NCBI GenBank assembly: GCA_047632755.1 | Contig: JBLIDT010000002.1 | Coordinates: forward strand, 1 to 64,000 | Origin: JAKVAV01 sp047632755 | GTDB lineage: Bacteria > Bacteroidota > Bacteroidia > Flavobacteriales_D > Cryomorphaceae | Direction of reading: 5' to 3' | Length of the DNA: 64,000 nt | Part shown: positions 25,044 through 34,460 of the stretch, in pieces | How positions within the stretch are numbered: position 1 is the stretch's first letter | Layout of the letters: every line of letters starts with the position of its first letter | Notes under the pieces: generated by a model | The model's input: the letters and a program-made list of their open reading frames with translations, nothing else | What the model was told of the DNA's origin: nothing | The model's database searches: none | Translations under genes and position numbers: made by a program

Positions 25044-27458
25044 TTACTTCGCTTTCTTCTTAGCCTTTGGAGCTGCCTTCTTTGCTTTCGGGGCTGCCTT
25101 CTTTGCTTTTGCCTTTGGAGCTGCCTTTTTTGCTTTGGTTGCTCCACCACGTCCTTTCTTCTCGGGGGCTTCTTCAATAAGCTTTTGACAATCGGCAAAA
25201 GTTAGGCTTTCAGGCTCTACATCTTTTGGAATCTTAATGTTTTGTTTCCCTGCTTTCAAGTATGGGCCCCAGCGTCCTTTTAGGATTTGAACAGTCTCAT
25301 CTTCCTCGTAGGTTTTGATGATTCTCTCGAGATCTGCCTTCCTTTTCGCCTCTATTAACTCAACAGCACGGACAATTTCAATGCTTAAAGGATCATCTCC
25401 ATCATCTTCCTTTATTGAAACGAAAATCCCTTTATGCCTCAAGTATGGACCAAAACGTCCAATGGCAGCGGTTACCTTCTCTTCCTCAAATTCCCCGACT
25501 TCTCTGGGAAGTTTGAAGAGTTCTAGCGCATCTTCTAGGTTGATGGTAGTCATGCTCTGCTCATGACGCAATGACGCAAAGCGAGGCTTTTCTTCGTCCT
25601 CAGCATCTCCGATCTGAACCATCGGTCCATAACGTCCGATTTTAGCATAAACTGGTTTACCTGATTTCGGATCTTTACCTAGATCTCTTCCCGTAGGACG
25701 ATCGCCATGCTCGAGAGTTTCTTCAACATTTGCATGAAATGGCTTGTAGAAAGACTTGATCATGTCTGTCCATTCCAGCATTCCCTCCGCTATATCATCA
25801 AATTGTTTCTCGACGGTAGCCGTAAAGTCGTAGCTCAATATTTTCTCAAAGTGTTCTACCAAGAAATCGTTTACAACGATCCCTATATCGGTCGGAAATA
25901 GCTTTTGCTTTTCAGCTCCAGTTATCTCAGTCTTCGTTTTCTCATCAACTGCAGTCCCTTCAAGCTCAATCACCGTGTAATCTCTTTTGCGGCCTTCACG
26001 ATCTTCTTTCACTGCGTAGCCTCGCTTCTGCACGGTAGAAATAGTGGGAGCATATGTGCTCGGTCTTCCAATTCCCAATTCTTCTAATTTCTTAACCAAA
26101 CTCGCCTCGGTGTAGCGCGGAGGATGATTTCCAAATCTTTGGGTAGCAGTGATTATTTTTCTCTCCAGCGTGTCGCCGACTTTCATAGTCGGAAGCAAGC
26201 CTTCCTCTTCTTTATCGCTGTCCTCATCATCGTTGCCTTCCAAATAAACTTTCAGGAAACCTTCGAACTTGATCACCTCTCCTTTTGCCACAAAGTGCAA
26301 ACTATCTGATGGTGCATCGGGTCCTTCAATCTTGATTCTAACTCGTGTTTTTTCTAGCTCGGCATCGGCCATTTGAGAAGCAATGGTTCTCTTGTATATC
26401 AGGTCGTACAACCTTTGGCCTGCGGGGTCACCGTCAACAGATGCTACCGACATGTCCGCTGGACGAATGGCCTCGTGAGCCTCTTGTGCTCCTTTGGCCT
26501 TTGTCGAGAAATGACGTGGCTTCGAAAACTCCGCCCCATAAGCAGAAGTGATCTGTTTCTTTGCTCCATCCTTCGCGGTATCAGAAAGATTGAGACTATC
26601 TGTTCTCATGTAGGTGATCTTCCCTTCTTCGTATAGTTTTTGAGCAACAGACATAGTTCTAGCAACGCTAAAACTCAATTTTCTGCTCGCTTCTTGCTGA
26701 AGAGTCGAGGTAGTAAATGGCGCTGCTGGGGTCTTCTTTGCCGGTTTGACTTGAAGGTCATCTATTTTGTAGGAAGAGCCATTGCACGCCTTTACAAATT
26801 CTCTCGCCTCTTCTACTGCGTCAAATCGCTTGTTTAATTCAGCTCTAAACGATTTTCCATCTGTAGAGAAAACTGCGGTTACGCGGTAGCCAAACTTCTC
26901 TTCGAAATTATTGATATCGCGTTCTCTCTCGACGATCAGTCGCACAGTAACGGATTGAACACGTCCAGCACTTAATGAAGGCTTTACCTTTCGCCAAAGA
27001 ACTGGTGACAGCTCAAACCCAACTAAACGATCCAGCACTCTTCTAGCTTGCTGGGCGTCCACCAAACGATAATCCAATTTTCGCGGATTTTCAATGGCTT
27101 TCGTAATCGCCACTTTCGTAATCTCATGAAATACTATTCGACTAACGTCCTTTTTTCCCAAGTCAAGTACCTGTTCTAAGTGCCAACTGATGGCTTCACC
27201 CTCGCGGTCCTCGTCCGTCGCCAGCCAAACTTTATCCACTTTCGCCACCAATTTTTTGAGCTCATCAATGATCTTTTTCTTATCCGGCGAGATCTCATAT
27301 TCGGGTAGAAAGCTATTCTCCACATCGACAGATAACCCTTTCTTTTTAAGGTCTCTAACGTGTCCGTAGCTCGACTTTACAATAAAGTCTTTTCCCAAAA
27401 ACCCTTCAATGGTTTTGGCTTTTGCGGGGGACTCAACTATGACTAGATTCTTTGACAT
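25044..27458 (-). CDS. topA: DNA topoisomerase I
   Basis: 804 residues from ATG 27458 (MSKNLVIVESPAKAKTIEGF); the frame is open to 27545 but that extension is not family sequence. The Toprim domain shows VESPAKAKT and DEDREGEAISWH; the nicking tyrosine is in ITYMRTDS near residue 290. C-terminal repeats of the GRFGPYLRHKG / GRWGPYLKAGK type replace zinc fingers, and the last ~35 residues are a low-complexity Lys/Ala/Pro tail that probably binds DNA. It relaxes negative supercoils. Twelve bases separate it from the arginase-fold gene. Confidence 0.97.
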   Translation of the reverse strand: MSKNLVIVESPAKAKTIEGFLGKDFIVKSSYGHVRDLKKKGLSVDVENSFLPEYEISPDKKKIIDELKKLVAKVDKVWLATDEDREGEAISWHLEQVLDLGKKDVSRIVFHEITKVAITKAIENPRKLDYRLVDAQQARRVLDRLVGFELSPVLWRKVKPSLSAGRVQSVTVRLIVERERDINNFEEKFGYRVTAVFSTDGKSFRAELNKRFDAVEEAREFVKACNGSSYKIDDLQVKPAKKTPAAPFTTSTLQQEASRKLSFSVARTMSVAQKLYEEGKITYMRTDSLNLSDTAKDGAKKQITSAYGAEFSKPRHFSTKAKGAQEAHEAIRPADMSVASVDGDPAGQRLYDLIYKRTIASQMADAELEKTRVRIKIEGPDAPSDSLHFVAKGEVIKFEGFLKVYLEGNDDEDSDKEEEGLLPTMKVGDTLERKIITATQRFGNHPPRYTEASLVKKLEELGIGRPSTYAPTISTVQKRGYAVKEDREGRKRDYTVIELEGTAVDEKTKTEITGAEKQKLFPTDIGIVVNDFLVEHFEKILSYDFTATVEKQFDDIAEGMLEWTDMIKSFYKPFHANVEETLEHGDRPTGRDLGKDPKSGKPVYAKIGRYGPMVQIGDAEDEEKPRFASLRHEQSMTTINLEDALELFKLPREVGEFEEEKVTAAIGRFGPYLRHKGIFVSIKEDDGDDPLSIEIVRAVELIEAKRKADLERIIKTYEEDETVQILKGRWGPYLKAGKQNIKIPKDVEPESLTFADCQKLIEEAPEKKGRGGATKAKKAAPKAKAKKAAPKAKKAAPKAKKKAK

Positions 27459-27626
27459 TCCTTCAGGTTTTGGGCACAAGGCCAACGGATGCAAAGTAAA
27501 GCAATGAATTCCTAATTGATTTGAGTGACCCACAAATTCCGTCATTCAACCCTTTTTCTGCGCCTGTCATTTTGGCAGAAACACTTATTTTTTCAATAAC
27601 TTCGCACAGATTTGAAAAGAGAGTTA

Positions 27627-29063
27627 ATGAAAACGAGTTCAGAGAGTATGCTAGAGGAGGAACGTCAGGGTGAAGCAACTTTGCTGAAAAGGGAGTCTAC
27701 TAAAAAGAGTAGGAAACTCTATTTGGAGAGCTATGGCTGCGCAATGAATTTTGCGGATAGCGAAATCGTGGCTTCCATCATGAAGGAAAATGGTTTCGAA
27801 ACCACTGGCAACAGTGAAGAAGCAGATTTGATTTTAATCAACACTTGCTCCATCAGAGATAAAGCGGAACAACGCATCAGAAAGCGTTTAATGCAATTTA
27901 ACACCCTCAAGAAAAAGAAGCGATCTAATATGATGATCGGAATTCTTGGCTGCATGGCCGAAAGGCTTAAAGAGCAGCTTCTGGAAGAAGAAAAGCTGGT
28001 AGACCTGGTCGTTGGACCAGACGCTTACCGCGAATTACCCTCTTTGGTAGAAGAAGTAACCGATGGTAGAAAAGCCGTTAACGTGCTTTTATCCAGAGAG
28101 GAGACCTACGCCGAAATCAATCCCGTTAGACTCGATACCAGCGGTGTTACTGCCTTCATCTCTATCATGCGAGGTTGCGACAATATGTGCTCCTTTTGTG
28201 TGGTTCCGTTTACGCGTGGCCGCGAAAGAAGTCGAGACCCTGAAACTATCGTGCATGAGGCAAAATACCTCTTTGAACAAGGATACCGAGAAGTCACTCT
28301 CCTAGGTCAGAATGTAGACTCGTATAGATGGAATATTTCCAAAAAAGGAGAGATTCTTGACCCTGAGAAAGAAACGGTGAATTTTGCGCAACTGATGGAA
28401 AAAGTGGCACTGGTGAATCCAGAGTTGAGAATCAGATTCTCTACCTCGCATCCAAAGGATATGACCGATGACGTGCTGCACATCATGGCCAAGTATGAAA
28501 ACATCTGCAAATACATCCACCTACCAGTTCAGAGCGGAAATACCGACGTATTAAAACGCATGAACCGCGGCTATACGCGAGAATGGTACATGAACAGAAT
28601 CGACGCCATTCGTCGCATTATGCCAACTGCTGCCATTAGTACAGACATCATCGCAGGCTTTTGCAACGAAACGGATGAAGAGCACGCAGAGACCCTTTCG
28701 ATCATGAAGGAAGTGGTGTACGAATTTGCTTACATGTACAAGTATTCAGAGCGACCGAAAACGTTGGCTGAAAGAAAATTTGAAGATGACGTCCCAGAAG
28801 CCGTAAAACAAAAAAGGCTAGAGGAAATCATCGCGATTCAACACGAGAATAGTTTTGTACGAAACAAAGCTTCGCTTGGCAAAACATTCAAAGTTCTCGT
28901 GGAGGGCTTTTCAAAAAAATCTGACCAAATGCTTTTTGGTCGAAATAGCCAAAACGCAGTGATCGTATTTGATCGAGGGGACATTCAGCCAAAAACATAT
29001 GTGGATGTGAGAATAAATGAATGCACCTCTGCAACTCTAATTGGTGAAGTAGTAAATCAGTAA
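27627..29063 (+). CDS. miaB: tRNA-2-methylthio-N6-dimethylallyladenosine synthase
   Basis: 478 residues from ATG 27627 (a TTG at 27612 is an alternative). The N-terminal UPF0004 domain holds three cluster cysteines (YGCAMN, NTCSIRD, GCMAE); the radical-SAM motif CDNMCSFC lies in RGCDNMCSFCVVPFTRGRER; a TRAM domain closes the protein. MiaB adds the 2-methylthio group to i6A37 of tRNAs reading UNN codons. Its stop abuts the start of the sigma-54 activator, so miaB, the activator, lptE and the genes to secG form one operon. Confidence 0.97.
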   Translation: MKTSSESMLEEERQGEATLLKRESTKKSRKLYLESYGCAMNFADSEIVASIMKENGFETTGNSEEADLILINTCSIRDKAEQRIRKRLMQFNTLKKKKRSNMMIGILGCMAERLKEQLLEEEKLVDLVVGPDAYRELPSLVEEVTDGRKAVNVLLSREETYAEINPVRLDTSGVTAFISIMRGCDNMCSFCVVPFTRGRERSRDPETIVHEAKYLFEQGYREVTLLGQNVDSYRWNISKKGEILDPEKETVNFAQLMEKVALVNPELRIRFSTSHPKDMTDDVLHIMAKYENICKYIHLPVQSGNTDVLKRMNRGYTREWYMNRIDAIRRIMPTAAISTDIIAGFCNETDEEHAETLSIMKEVVYEFAYMYKYSERPKTLAERKFEDDVPEAVKQKRLEEIIAIQHENSFVRNKASLGKTFKVLVEGFSKKSDQMLFGRNSQNAVIVFDRGDIQPKTYVDVRINECTSATLIGEVVNQ

Positions 29064-30323
29064 ATGGATATTCAACAAGTCAAACAACGTTTTGGAATTA
29101 TCGGTAATTCTCGCTTGCTCAATCGAGCACTCGACATTGCCGTGCAAGTGGCTCCTACCGATATTTCAGTTTTAATCACAGGAGAAAGCGGAACGGGGAA
29201 AGAAACGATGCCACAAATCATTCATGCCCTCAGCGCGAGAAAGCATGGACAGTACATCGCCGTAAATTGCGGGGCCATCCCCGAAGGCACTATAGACTCC
29301 GAACTATTTGGTCACGAAAAAGGAGCCTTCACAGGAGCTCATGATTCCCGAAAAGGATACTTCGAAGTAGCCAATGGCGGAACGATCTTCCTTGACGAAG
29401 TGGCGGAGCTGCCCTTGCAAACTCAGGTCAGACTGCTTCGGGTTTTAGAAACCGGTGAATTTCTTCGGGTAGGATCTTCCAAGAATGTCAAAACAGACGT
29501 TCGAATCATTGCCGCTACCAATGTCAATATGGATAAGGCCATTTCTAAAGGAACTTTTAGAGAAGACCTCTTTTACCGACTGAACTCCGTGCCTATCTAT
29601 CTACCGCCATTGCGCGATCGGAAGGAAGACATACACCTCCTTTTCAGAAAGTTCGCAGTCGATTTTGCTGAAAAGTACAAGATGCCCGCCATTCGACTGA
29701 ATGAAGATGCCGTCATCCTTTTAGAAAATTACAACTGGCCTGGAAATATTAGGCAGCTAAAAAATATTACCGAGCAACTCTCGGTCATAGAAGAAGAGCG
29801 AAACATAACGGCGGAGATCATGCGCCAGTACCTTCCCGACGCTGGAAACGCCAACTTACCCGCTATTATCGATCAGAAGATTGGGGCTAGTGGAGCTACT
29901 GACTTCAGTGAAAGAGAGATCCTTTACAAGGTCTTATTCGAAATGAGGCAAGATGTGAGTGACCTCAAATCGATCGTTCTTGAACTGGTTCAAAACCGAA
30001 CGAATGAGAATAGCCTAAGAACGAAGAATCCCTCAGCCATCAAACGGCTTTTCAACGAAAAACAAGAGTTTGAGCAAAATGAGGAAACGGACGTAGATCA
30101 CGATTTTTCGCCTGCTGACTACAATATATCGAAGCCATCACAGGGCCAATACATTGATGAGCACGAAGAAATAGAGGAGACGCTTTCTCTGGAACAAACA
30201 GAGAGAGATCTAATCGAAAGAGCTCTTAGAAAGCACAACAATCGTCGAAAGTGGGCAGCCAAAGAATTGGGTATTTCGGAACGAACCTTGTACCGCAAAA
30301 TCAAAGAATACAATCTCAAATAG
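29064..30323 (+). CDS. Sigma-54-dependent transcriptional activator without receiver domain
   Basis: 419 residues. The AAA+ domain starts at the N-terminus: Walker A GESGTGKE at residues 40-47, the sigma-54-contact loop GAFTGA at 87-92, Walker B GGTIFLDEVAEL, and the arginine-finger region FREDLFYRL. A Fis-type helix-turn-helix ends the protein (RKWAAKELGISERTLYRKIKEY). There is no receiver, GAF or PAS input domain, so activity is probably set by expression or by partner proteins. A poorly conserved acidic linker (about 275-375) separates AAA+ and HTH. Confidence 0.94.
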   Translation: MDIQQVKQRFGIIGNSRLLNRALDIAVQVAPTDISVLITGESGTGKETMPQIIHALSARKHGQYIAVNCGAIPEGTIDSELFGHEKGAFTGAHDSRKGYFEVANGGTIFLDEVAELPLQTQVRLLRVLETGEFLRVGSSKNVKTDVRIIAATNVNMDKAISKGTFREDLFYRLNSVPIYLPPLRDRKEDIHLLFRKFAVDFAEKYKMPAIRLNEDAVILLENYNWPGNIRQLKNITEQLSVIEEERNITAEIMRQYLPDAGNANLPAIIDQKIGASGATDFSEREILYKVLFEMRQDVSDLKSIVLELVQNRTNENSLRTKNPSAIKRLFNEKQEFEQNEETDVDHDFSPADYNISKPSQGQYIDEHEEIEETLSLEQTERDLIERALRKHNNRRKWAAKELGISERTLYRKIKEYNLK

Positions 30324-30326
30324 GCT

Positions 30327-30833
30327 TTGACACAAAAACACCAATCATATCTTCTGCTATTGCTGATCGCGCTTTCAGGCTGTACGGTAAATTACTCCTT
30401 TACAGGTGCAGATATTCCTGCTGACGCCAATACTTTTTCTGTTCAGCAATTCCAAATTGCCACTCCTCAGGCTAGCCCTGACTATGGGTTGGTATTATCA
30501 GAGTCCTTTAAAGATCTTATGCTAGCGCAAACGAGATTGGACCTAGCCGCCAAAAGAGGCGATCTTCAATTCGAAGGAATCGTAACGGGCTACCAAATTG
30601 GCAACGCGGCCATTTCCAGCGAGGAATTCACTACATTGAACAGGCTCACCATTACCGTAAAAGTGAAATATACCAACACAATAGAAAAGGACAAGAGTTT
30701 CGAAAAGAATTTTTCTCGGTTTGCGGATTACGACTCTCAAGTAAACTTTACTGATATCGAAATTGAACTTGTCGAGGAGGTCAATGGTCAGCTTACACAA
30801 GATATTTTTGACGCTTCACTCGGCGCTTGGTAA
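30327..30833 (+). CDS. lptE: LptE-family LPS assembly lipoprotein
   Basis: 168 residues. The only plausible start is TTG at 30327 (MTQKHQSYLLLLLIALSGC), giving a lipobox LSGC at about Cys19. The remainder (YSFTGADIPADANTFSVQQF; DLQFEGIVTGYQI; DIEIELVEEVNGQLTQDIFD) fits the LptE family of Bacteroidota. LptE plugs the LptD barrel and assists LPS insertion at the outer membrane. It follows the activator by 3 nt and abuts the next gene. Confidence 0.85.
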   Translation: MTQKHQSYLLLLLIALSGCTVNYSFTGADIPADANTFSVQQFQIATPQASPDYGLVLSESFKDLMLAQTRLDLAAKRGDLQFEGIVTGYQIGNAAISSEEFTTLNRLTITVKVKYTNTIEKDKSFEKNFSRFADYDSQVNFTDIEIELVEEVNGQLTQDIFDASLGAW

Positions 30834-30835
30834 GG

Positions 30836-31699
30836 ATGGAAAGAGCTAAAATCATAGAGATGATTGATTCGGGTCGGATTCCCGAAGGATCAGATTTCAA
30901 TGAAATTCGAAATCTCTCATTGAAATATCCTTACTGCTCCACCTTCAAAGTTCTCCTCGCCATGGGGGCAAAAGAAAAGGATGATCTGGAGCTCAAGGAA
31001 TTCATCAATAAGGCTTCCATCTATGTTCAAGACCGATCGAAGCTTTACGATCATGTGGTTCGTGACGGGCTTCTCAGAAAAATCGAGCAAGGCGAAAGCC
31101 ATTCAAAACAGAACGAAACCGAAGTCATAAGCCAGCCGTCCATCACTCCAAAAACTACTGAAGAAGTGGATGTGGATGTGGATGATCAGATGACTGAGGA
31201 TTTGCCCGCAGAAACCCTTGACAAAGACCCACTCGAGGAGCAAATCATGGCCGCAGCCGTTATGCAGTTGGGCGAGCTTGAAATCGAAAGTGAGTTTGAA
31301 GAAATAGAAGAGCCAGGCTCCCTTAAACCAACCCAAACTGAAGATGATGACAAGCCTCATCAAGAAACTCTAAAAGGAGGCTCTGCTTTCAGTCGATTCC
31401 TAATGAATGTTGACCGAGGTCATAGCAGTTCTAAACCAGAAAGAGCGCTAATCGAAAAATTCATTTCGGAGGATCGAAAAATCACTCCAGCAAAAAAGGC
31501 CTTCTTCTCTCCTACCCAAATGGGTAAAATAAGTTTGATGGATGACGAATCCTTTGTAACCGAGACTTTAGCAAAGATTTATGAGCGCCAAGGCGACTAT
31601 AAAAAGGCAATCAGAGCGTATAAAAATCTGAGTTTGAAATATCCGGAAAAAAGACGTTATTTTGCCGATCTTCAAAAGAGAGCAGAAGAACAATCTTAA
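30836..31699 (+). CDS. Hypothetical protein with C-terminal TPR-like helices
   Basis: 287 residues from ATG 30836, 2 nt after the lptE stop; a TTG at 30827 would overlap lptE. The N-terminal ~90 residues are helical (RNLSLKYPYCSTFKVLLAM), the middle is acidic and low-complexity (VDVDVDDQMTEDLP), and the last ~45 residues (FVTETLAKIYERQGDYKKAI, RAYKNLSLKYPEKRRYF) look like a single tetratricopeptide unit. No signal peptide or membrane segment. The place between lptE and secG suggests envelope function; none is assigned. Confidence 0.8.
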   Translation: MERAKIIEMIDSGRIPEGSDFNEIRNLSLKYPYCSTFKVLLAMGAKEKDDLELKEFINKASIYVQDRSKLYDHVVRDGLLRKIEQGESHSKQNETEVISQPSITPKTTEEVDVDVDDQMTEDLPAETLDKDPLEEQIMAAAVMQLGELEIESEFEEIEEPGSLKPTQTEDDDKPHQETLKGGSAFSRFLMNVDRGHSSSKPERALIEKFISEDRKITPAKKAFFSPTQMGKISLMDDESFVTETLAKIYERQGDYKKAIRAYKNLSLKYPEKRRYFADLQKRAEEQS

Positions 31700-31715
31700 T
31701 CAAAATCAAGAAGAC

Positions 31716-32057
31716 ATGCAGGTGTTTATTTTCATACTCATTATTTTAGTTTGCGTTCTCTTAGCGCTAATTGTATTGATTCAAAATCCAAAAGGTGGAG
31801 GACTTGATTCAACTTTCTCATCGGCAAATCAAATCGGAGGCGTTCAGCGCACCGCAGATTTCTTGGAAAAAGGAACTTGGAGCTTGGCAATTGTCCTTTT
31901 CGTATTGTGTCTGGCTTCGGCTGGTATGCAAGACAATGCGGCTGAAGTTCAACCTAGCCAATTTAAAGAAGTTGCTCCTCAGCAACAGCAACAAGCGCCA
32001 GCTGAATCAGCTTCTGCTGAAACAGGAACTGAACAAACTCCTGCCGCAGGAGAGTAG
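31716..32057 (+). CDS. secG: Preprotein translocase subunit SecG
   Basis: 113 residues from ATG 31716. Two membrane helices (about 1-20 and 52-71) flank the conserved cytoplasmic loop IQNPKGGGLDSTFSS. The C-terminal ~40 residues are Gln/Ala/Glu-rich and disordered, as in other Bacteroidota SecG. It stimulates SecA-driven export through SecYEG. Followed by a terminator, so it ends the miaB operon. Confidence 0.95.
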   Translation: MQVFIFILIILVCVLLALIVLIQNPKGGGLDSTFSSANQIGGVQRTADFLEKGTWSLAIVLFVLCLASAGMQDNAAEVQPSQFKEVAPQQQQQAPAESASAETGTEQTPAAGE

Positions 32058-32084
32058 TTGTAGGTCAATTAAAAAAACTATAAT

Positions 32085-32119
32085 AATGTCAGTGTGTCAT
32101 ACGCACTGACATTTTTTTT
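32085..32119 (+). terminator. Terminator after secG
   Basis: AATGTCAGTG (32085-32094) pairs with CACTGACATT (32104-32113), extendable by two pairs, followed by eight T's. Confidence 0.9.
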
Positions 32120-32201
32120 GTCCGAATCGGACTTCTTTTCAGGTTATCCCTTCTGGCACATTTTGTGTCTAGACGAATTCAACAAAAAAACAATAACAAC
32201 T

Positions 32202-32498
32202 ATGTCAATAAATTTCAAACCAATTGCAGGTTCTCAAAACCGCGTTGTAGTTGAGGCAGCTCCAGCAGAAGAGAAAACCGCCAGCGGAATTTTTATTCCC
32301 GACACGGCTAAAGAAAAGCCACTTCGTGGTGAAGTAATTTCTGTAAGCGAGGAAGATGAAAAGGGAAAAAAACCAAAAATAAAAGTTGGCGATCATGTTT
32401 TGTATGGTCAATATGCAGGTACAGAATTTCCACTTGATGGAAAAAAATACCTGATGATGAGAGAGTCAGATATATTTGGAGTAGTAGGCAGTAATTAA
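32202..32498 (+). CDS. groES: Co-chaperonin GroES
   Basis: 98 residues from ATG 32202 (MSINFKPIAGSQNRVVVE); the frame is open upstream but that part is the secG terminator. The roof and mobile-loop region EEKTASGIFIPDTAKEKP is typical, and the ending YLMMRESDIFGVV fits. It caps GroEL. No CIRCE element (TTAGCACTC-N9-GAGTGCTAA) is visible upstream; a small inverted repeat GTCCGA-A-TCGGAC at 32120-32132 is the only symmetry. Confidence 0.97.
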   Translation: MSINFKPIAGSQNRVVVEAAPAEEKTASGIFIPDTAKEKPLRGEVISVSEEDEKGKKPKIKVGDHVLYGQYAGTEFPLDGKKYLMMRESDIFGVVGSN

Positions 32499-32523
32499 TC
32501 AACAACCTGAAAAAACAAGAATA

Positions 32524-34149
32524 ATGGCAAAAAATATCACATTTGATGTAGAAGCACGTGACAAGTTAAAGCGCGGTGTTGATGCATTGGCCGATGCAGT
32601 AAAAGTAACGTTAGGACCTAAGGGCCGAAACGTGATCATTGGCAAAAAATTCGGTGCTCCATCCGTTACTAAAGACGGAGTGAGTGTAGCCAAAGAAATA
32701 GAACTAAAAGACCCCATCGAAAACATGGGTGCTCAGATGGTAAAAGAAGTTGCTTCTAAAACTGCTGACATGGCAGGAGACGGAACGACTACTGCAACTG
32801 TACTTGCACAAGCCATGGTTACTGCTGGTTTGAAAAACGTAGCTGCAGGAGCAAATCCGATGGATCTGAAAAGAGGAATCGACAAAGCAGTTGAAACCGT
32901 GATCAAAGAGCTTAAGAAAATCTCAAGAGAAGTTGGAGACGACAACTCGAAGATAGAGCAAGTAGCTACCATTTCTGCAAACAACGACAGCACCATCGGA
33001 AAGCTTATCGCTCAGGCTATGGCCAAAGTGAAGAAAGAAGGTGTAATCACTGTTGAAGAGGCAAAAGGAACCGATACTTACGTAGATGTAGTGGAAGGAA
33101 TGCAGTTCGACCGCGGATACCTTTCTCCTTACTTCGTAACCAACTCTGAAAAGATGGTTACCGAATTGGAGAACCCGTACATCCTCATTTACGACAAGAA
33201 GATTTCTAACATGAAGGACCTTCTTCCAGTATTGGAAAAAGCAGCTCAAACGGGAAAACCACTTTTAATCATTGCAGAGGATATAGAGGGTGAAGCTCTT
33301 GCTACTTTAGTAGTGAACAAAATCCGTGGATCACTTAAAATCGCGGCTGTTAAGGCTCCTGGTTTTGGCGATCGCCGTAAAGCTATGTTGGAAGACATCG
33401 CTATTTTGACTGGTGGATCTGTTATTTCTGAAGAGCAAGGACGCAAATTGGAAGACGCTACGTTGGAAGATCTTGGTACTTGCGAGAAAATCAGTATCGA
33501 TAAAGACAACACAACTCTAGTAAATGGTGCTGGTGAGAAAAGCGCTATCGAAGGACGTGTGAACCAAATCAAAGCTCAAATCGAAACGACTACTAGCGAC
33601 TATGATAAAGAGAAGCTGCAAGAACGCTTGGCCAAATTGGCTGGTGGTGTTGCCGTTCTTTATGTAGGTGCCGCTACTGAGGTGGAGATGAAAGAGAAGA
33701 AAGACCGCGTAGACGATGCACTTCATGCAACACGTGCTGCAGTTGAAGAAGGAATCGTAGCTGGTGGTGGAGTAGCATACCTTCGCGCATTGCCTGCAAT
33801 AGCAGCAATGGAAGGAGTGAATGCAGACGAGACTACAGGTATCGCAATCGTAAAGAGAGCGTTGGAAGAGCCACTTCGTCAGATCGTACAAAACGCTGGT
33901 GGAGAAGGATCCATTATCGTTCAAAAAGTACGCGAAGGCAAAGACGACTTCGGATACAACGCCCGCACTGAGAAGTATGAAAACCTTTTCGAAGCAGGTG
34001 TAATCGACCCAACTAAAGTGACTCGTATCGCTTTGGAAAATGCAGGATCAATCGCAGGAATGCTATTAACTACCGAATGTGTAATTAGCGACATCGAAGA
34101 AGAAGAAGCTATGCCCCCAATGGGCGGCGGAATGCCAGGCATGATGTAA
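32524..34149 (+). CDS. groEL: Chaperonin GroEL
   Basis: 541 residues. MAKNITFDVEARDKLKRGVD start, LGPKGRNV, the ATP-site GDGTTTATVLAQ, and the GGGMPGMM tail are all canonical. It forms the double-ring folding chamber with GroES, 25 nt upstream. Followed by a strong terminator. Confidence 0.98.
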   Translation: MAKNITFDVEARDKLKRGVDALADAVKVTLGPKGRNVIIGKKFGAPSVTKDGVSVAKEIELKDPIENMGAQMVKEVASKTADMAGDGTTTATVLAQAMVTAGLKNVAAGANPMDLKRGIDKAVETVIKELKKISREVGDDNSKIEQVATISANNDSTIGKLIAQAMAKVKKEGVITVEEAKGTDTYVDVVEGMQFDRGYLSPYFVTNSEKMVTELENPYILIYDKKISNMKDLLPVLEKAAQTGKPLLIIAEDIEGEALATLVVNKIRGSLKIAAVKAPGFGDRRKAMLEDIAILTGGSVISEEQGRKLEDATLEDLGTCEKISIDKDNTTLVNGAGEKSAIEGRVNQIKAQIETTTSDYDKEKLQERLAKLAGGVAVLYVGAATEVEMKEKKDRVDDALHATRAAVEEGIVAGGGVAYLRALPAIAAMEGVNADETTGIAIVKRALEEPLRQIVQNAGGEGSIIVQKVREGKDDFGYNARTEKYENLFEAGVIDPTKVTRIALENAGSIAGMLLTTECVISDIEEEEAMPPMGGGMPGMM

Positions 34150-34172
34150 TTAAACTGCGTCACAATAAATTT

Positions 34173-34211
34173 AAAAGGCCATTCACCTCGCGGTGAATGG
34201 CCTTTTTTTTT
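34173..34211 (+). terminator. Terminator of groESL
   Basis: AAAGGCCATTCACC, TCGC loop, GGTGAATGGCCTTT, then a long T run. Confidence 0.92.
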
Positions 34212-34460
34212 GTACGTTTTTTTTATTTTTCAGGCCAATACATTCACTTAAAATGATTTAGACCATAGATAATCAGACCTCTTCTATTTAATTTTCTGGA
34301 CGACAGCTAAAAGGTCGATCCATTGCTCTTCAGCTCTTTTTCATCGAAAAATCAAATTCTTTATTGCTCATTTATGTTAAGTATTCTTAAAGTTTCCTAA
34401 ATTCAGGTATGAAAGCCTTCACAAAGAAGGCCATTCTCTAATCACCTAAACTTTAAGCCT
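34212..34460. other. Leader region between groEL and the susC-like gene
   Basis: About 250 nt, AT-rich, no coding signal on either strand. A 6-bp hairpin GCCTTC-ACAAA-GAAGGC lies at 34415-34431, 30 nt upstream of the susC start; it has no T run. No convincing TAnnTTTG promoter was found. Confidence 0.4.

Noticed and set aside
25044..25160. Tandem-repeat-like stretch at the topA 3' end
   Set aside because: It encodes a Lys/Ala/Pro low-complexity tail in frame, common in Bacteroidota TopA; not a separate repeat element.
32094..32201. Longer GroES start and a possible CIRCE element
   Set aside because: The extension is translated terminator sequence. No TTAGCACTC-N9-GAGTGCTAA is present; the inverted repeat at 32120-32132 is too short and different.
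34415..34431. Hairpin before susC as a terminator or riboswitch
   Set aside because: Only 6 bp, no T run and no known aptamer core.
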